Origin: Campylobacter sp.
Lineage (GTDB): Bacteria > Campylobacterota > Campylobacteria > Campylobacterales > Campylobacteraceae
Direction: 5' to 3'
Assembly: GCA_021203945.1 (NCBI GenBank)
Contig: JAJQAF010000035.1
Location: 1 to 5,632 of the forward strand
DNA length: 5,632 nt
The first letter of the stretch is position 1; every line of letters begins with the position of its first letter. The notes beneath the pieces are model-generated. The model was given only the letters and a program-made list of their open reading frames with translations. It ran no database searches and was not told the origin of the DNA. The translations under genes and the position numbers were made by a program. Shown here piece after piece: positions 5,560-5,632 of the stretch.

Positions 5560-5632
5560 ACTTCTCGAAAAGGCGGCTGCACGAAAAGATAAATTCGCAT
5601 AAAATTTTAAATATCATATGGTAAATTCATGT

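Noticed and set aside
5560..5617. Terminator after flgS
   Set aside because: No stem followed by a T run is visible, so transcription may continue to the right.
5618..5632. Possible start of a next plus-strand gene (ATG at 5618 or 5629)
   Set aside because: No convincing Shine-Dalgarno site, and too few codons before the window ends to judge.

Overview
The window looks like chromosomal DNA of a Campylobacter (Campylobacterota). The DNA is A/T-rich, with many AAATTTT-type words and Campylobacter-like proteins. One block reads divergent class V aminotransferase, then a DUF234-type protein, then the flagellar kinase FlgS. From memory this is the order of Cj0791c-Cj0792-Cj0793 in C. jejuni; I could not run a comparison. 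The species cannot be fixed from the sequence alone.

Layout. Positions 1-557 hold the C-terminal two thirds of an amino-acid-type periplasmic binding protein, cut by the left edge. Next comes a tight thiamine pair: thiD (598-1332), with a strong ribosome binding site, and thiE (1329-1937), which overlaps it by four bases and ends in a rho-independent terminator. These two supply the pyrimidine moiety of thiamine as HMP-diphosphate and join it to the thiazole phosphate. Positions 1958-2286 hold no confident gene, only a possible small ORF or remnant on the minus strand. A SufS/Csd-like PLP enzyme follows on the minus strand (2287-3615, TTG start). A compact divergent promoter region (about 3616-3697) separates it from the plus-strand pair DUF234 protein + flgS, which overlap by eight bases.

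The most notable feature is in flgS. The reading frame is broken at a run of nine A residues (5183-5191), between the phospho-acceptor His domain and the ATP-binding domain. Removing one A restores a complete 332-residue kinase with all expected boxes. This is what an OFF-phase contingency locus for flagellar gene expression would look like, although a sequencing indel gives the same picture. A second notable point is that the DUF234 protein, which carries a PD-(D/E)xK nuclease-like motif but no ATPase domain, is translationally linked to FlgS. Its only good ribosome binding site points to an in-frame ATT (or ATA) codon ten codons upstream of the first ATG.
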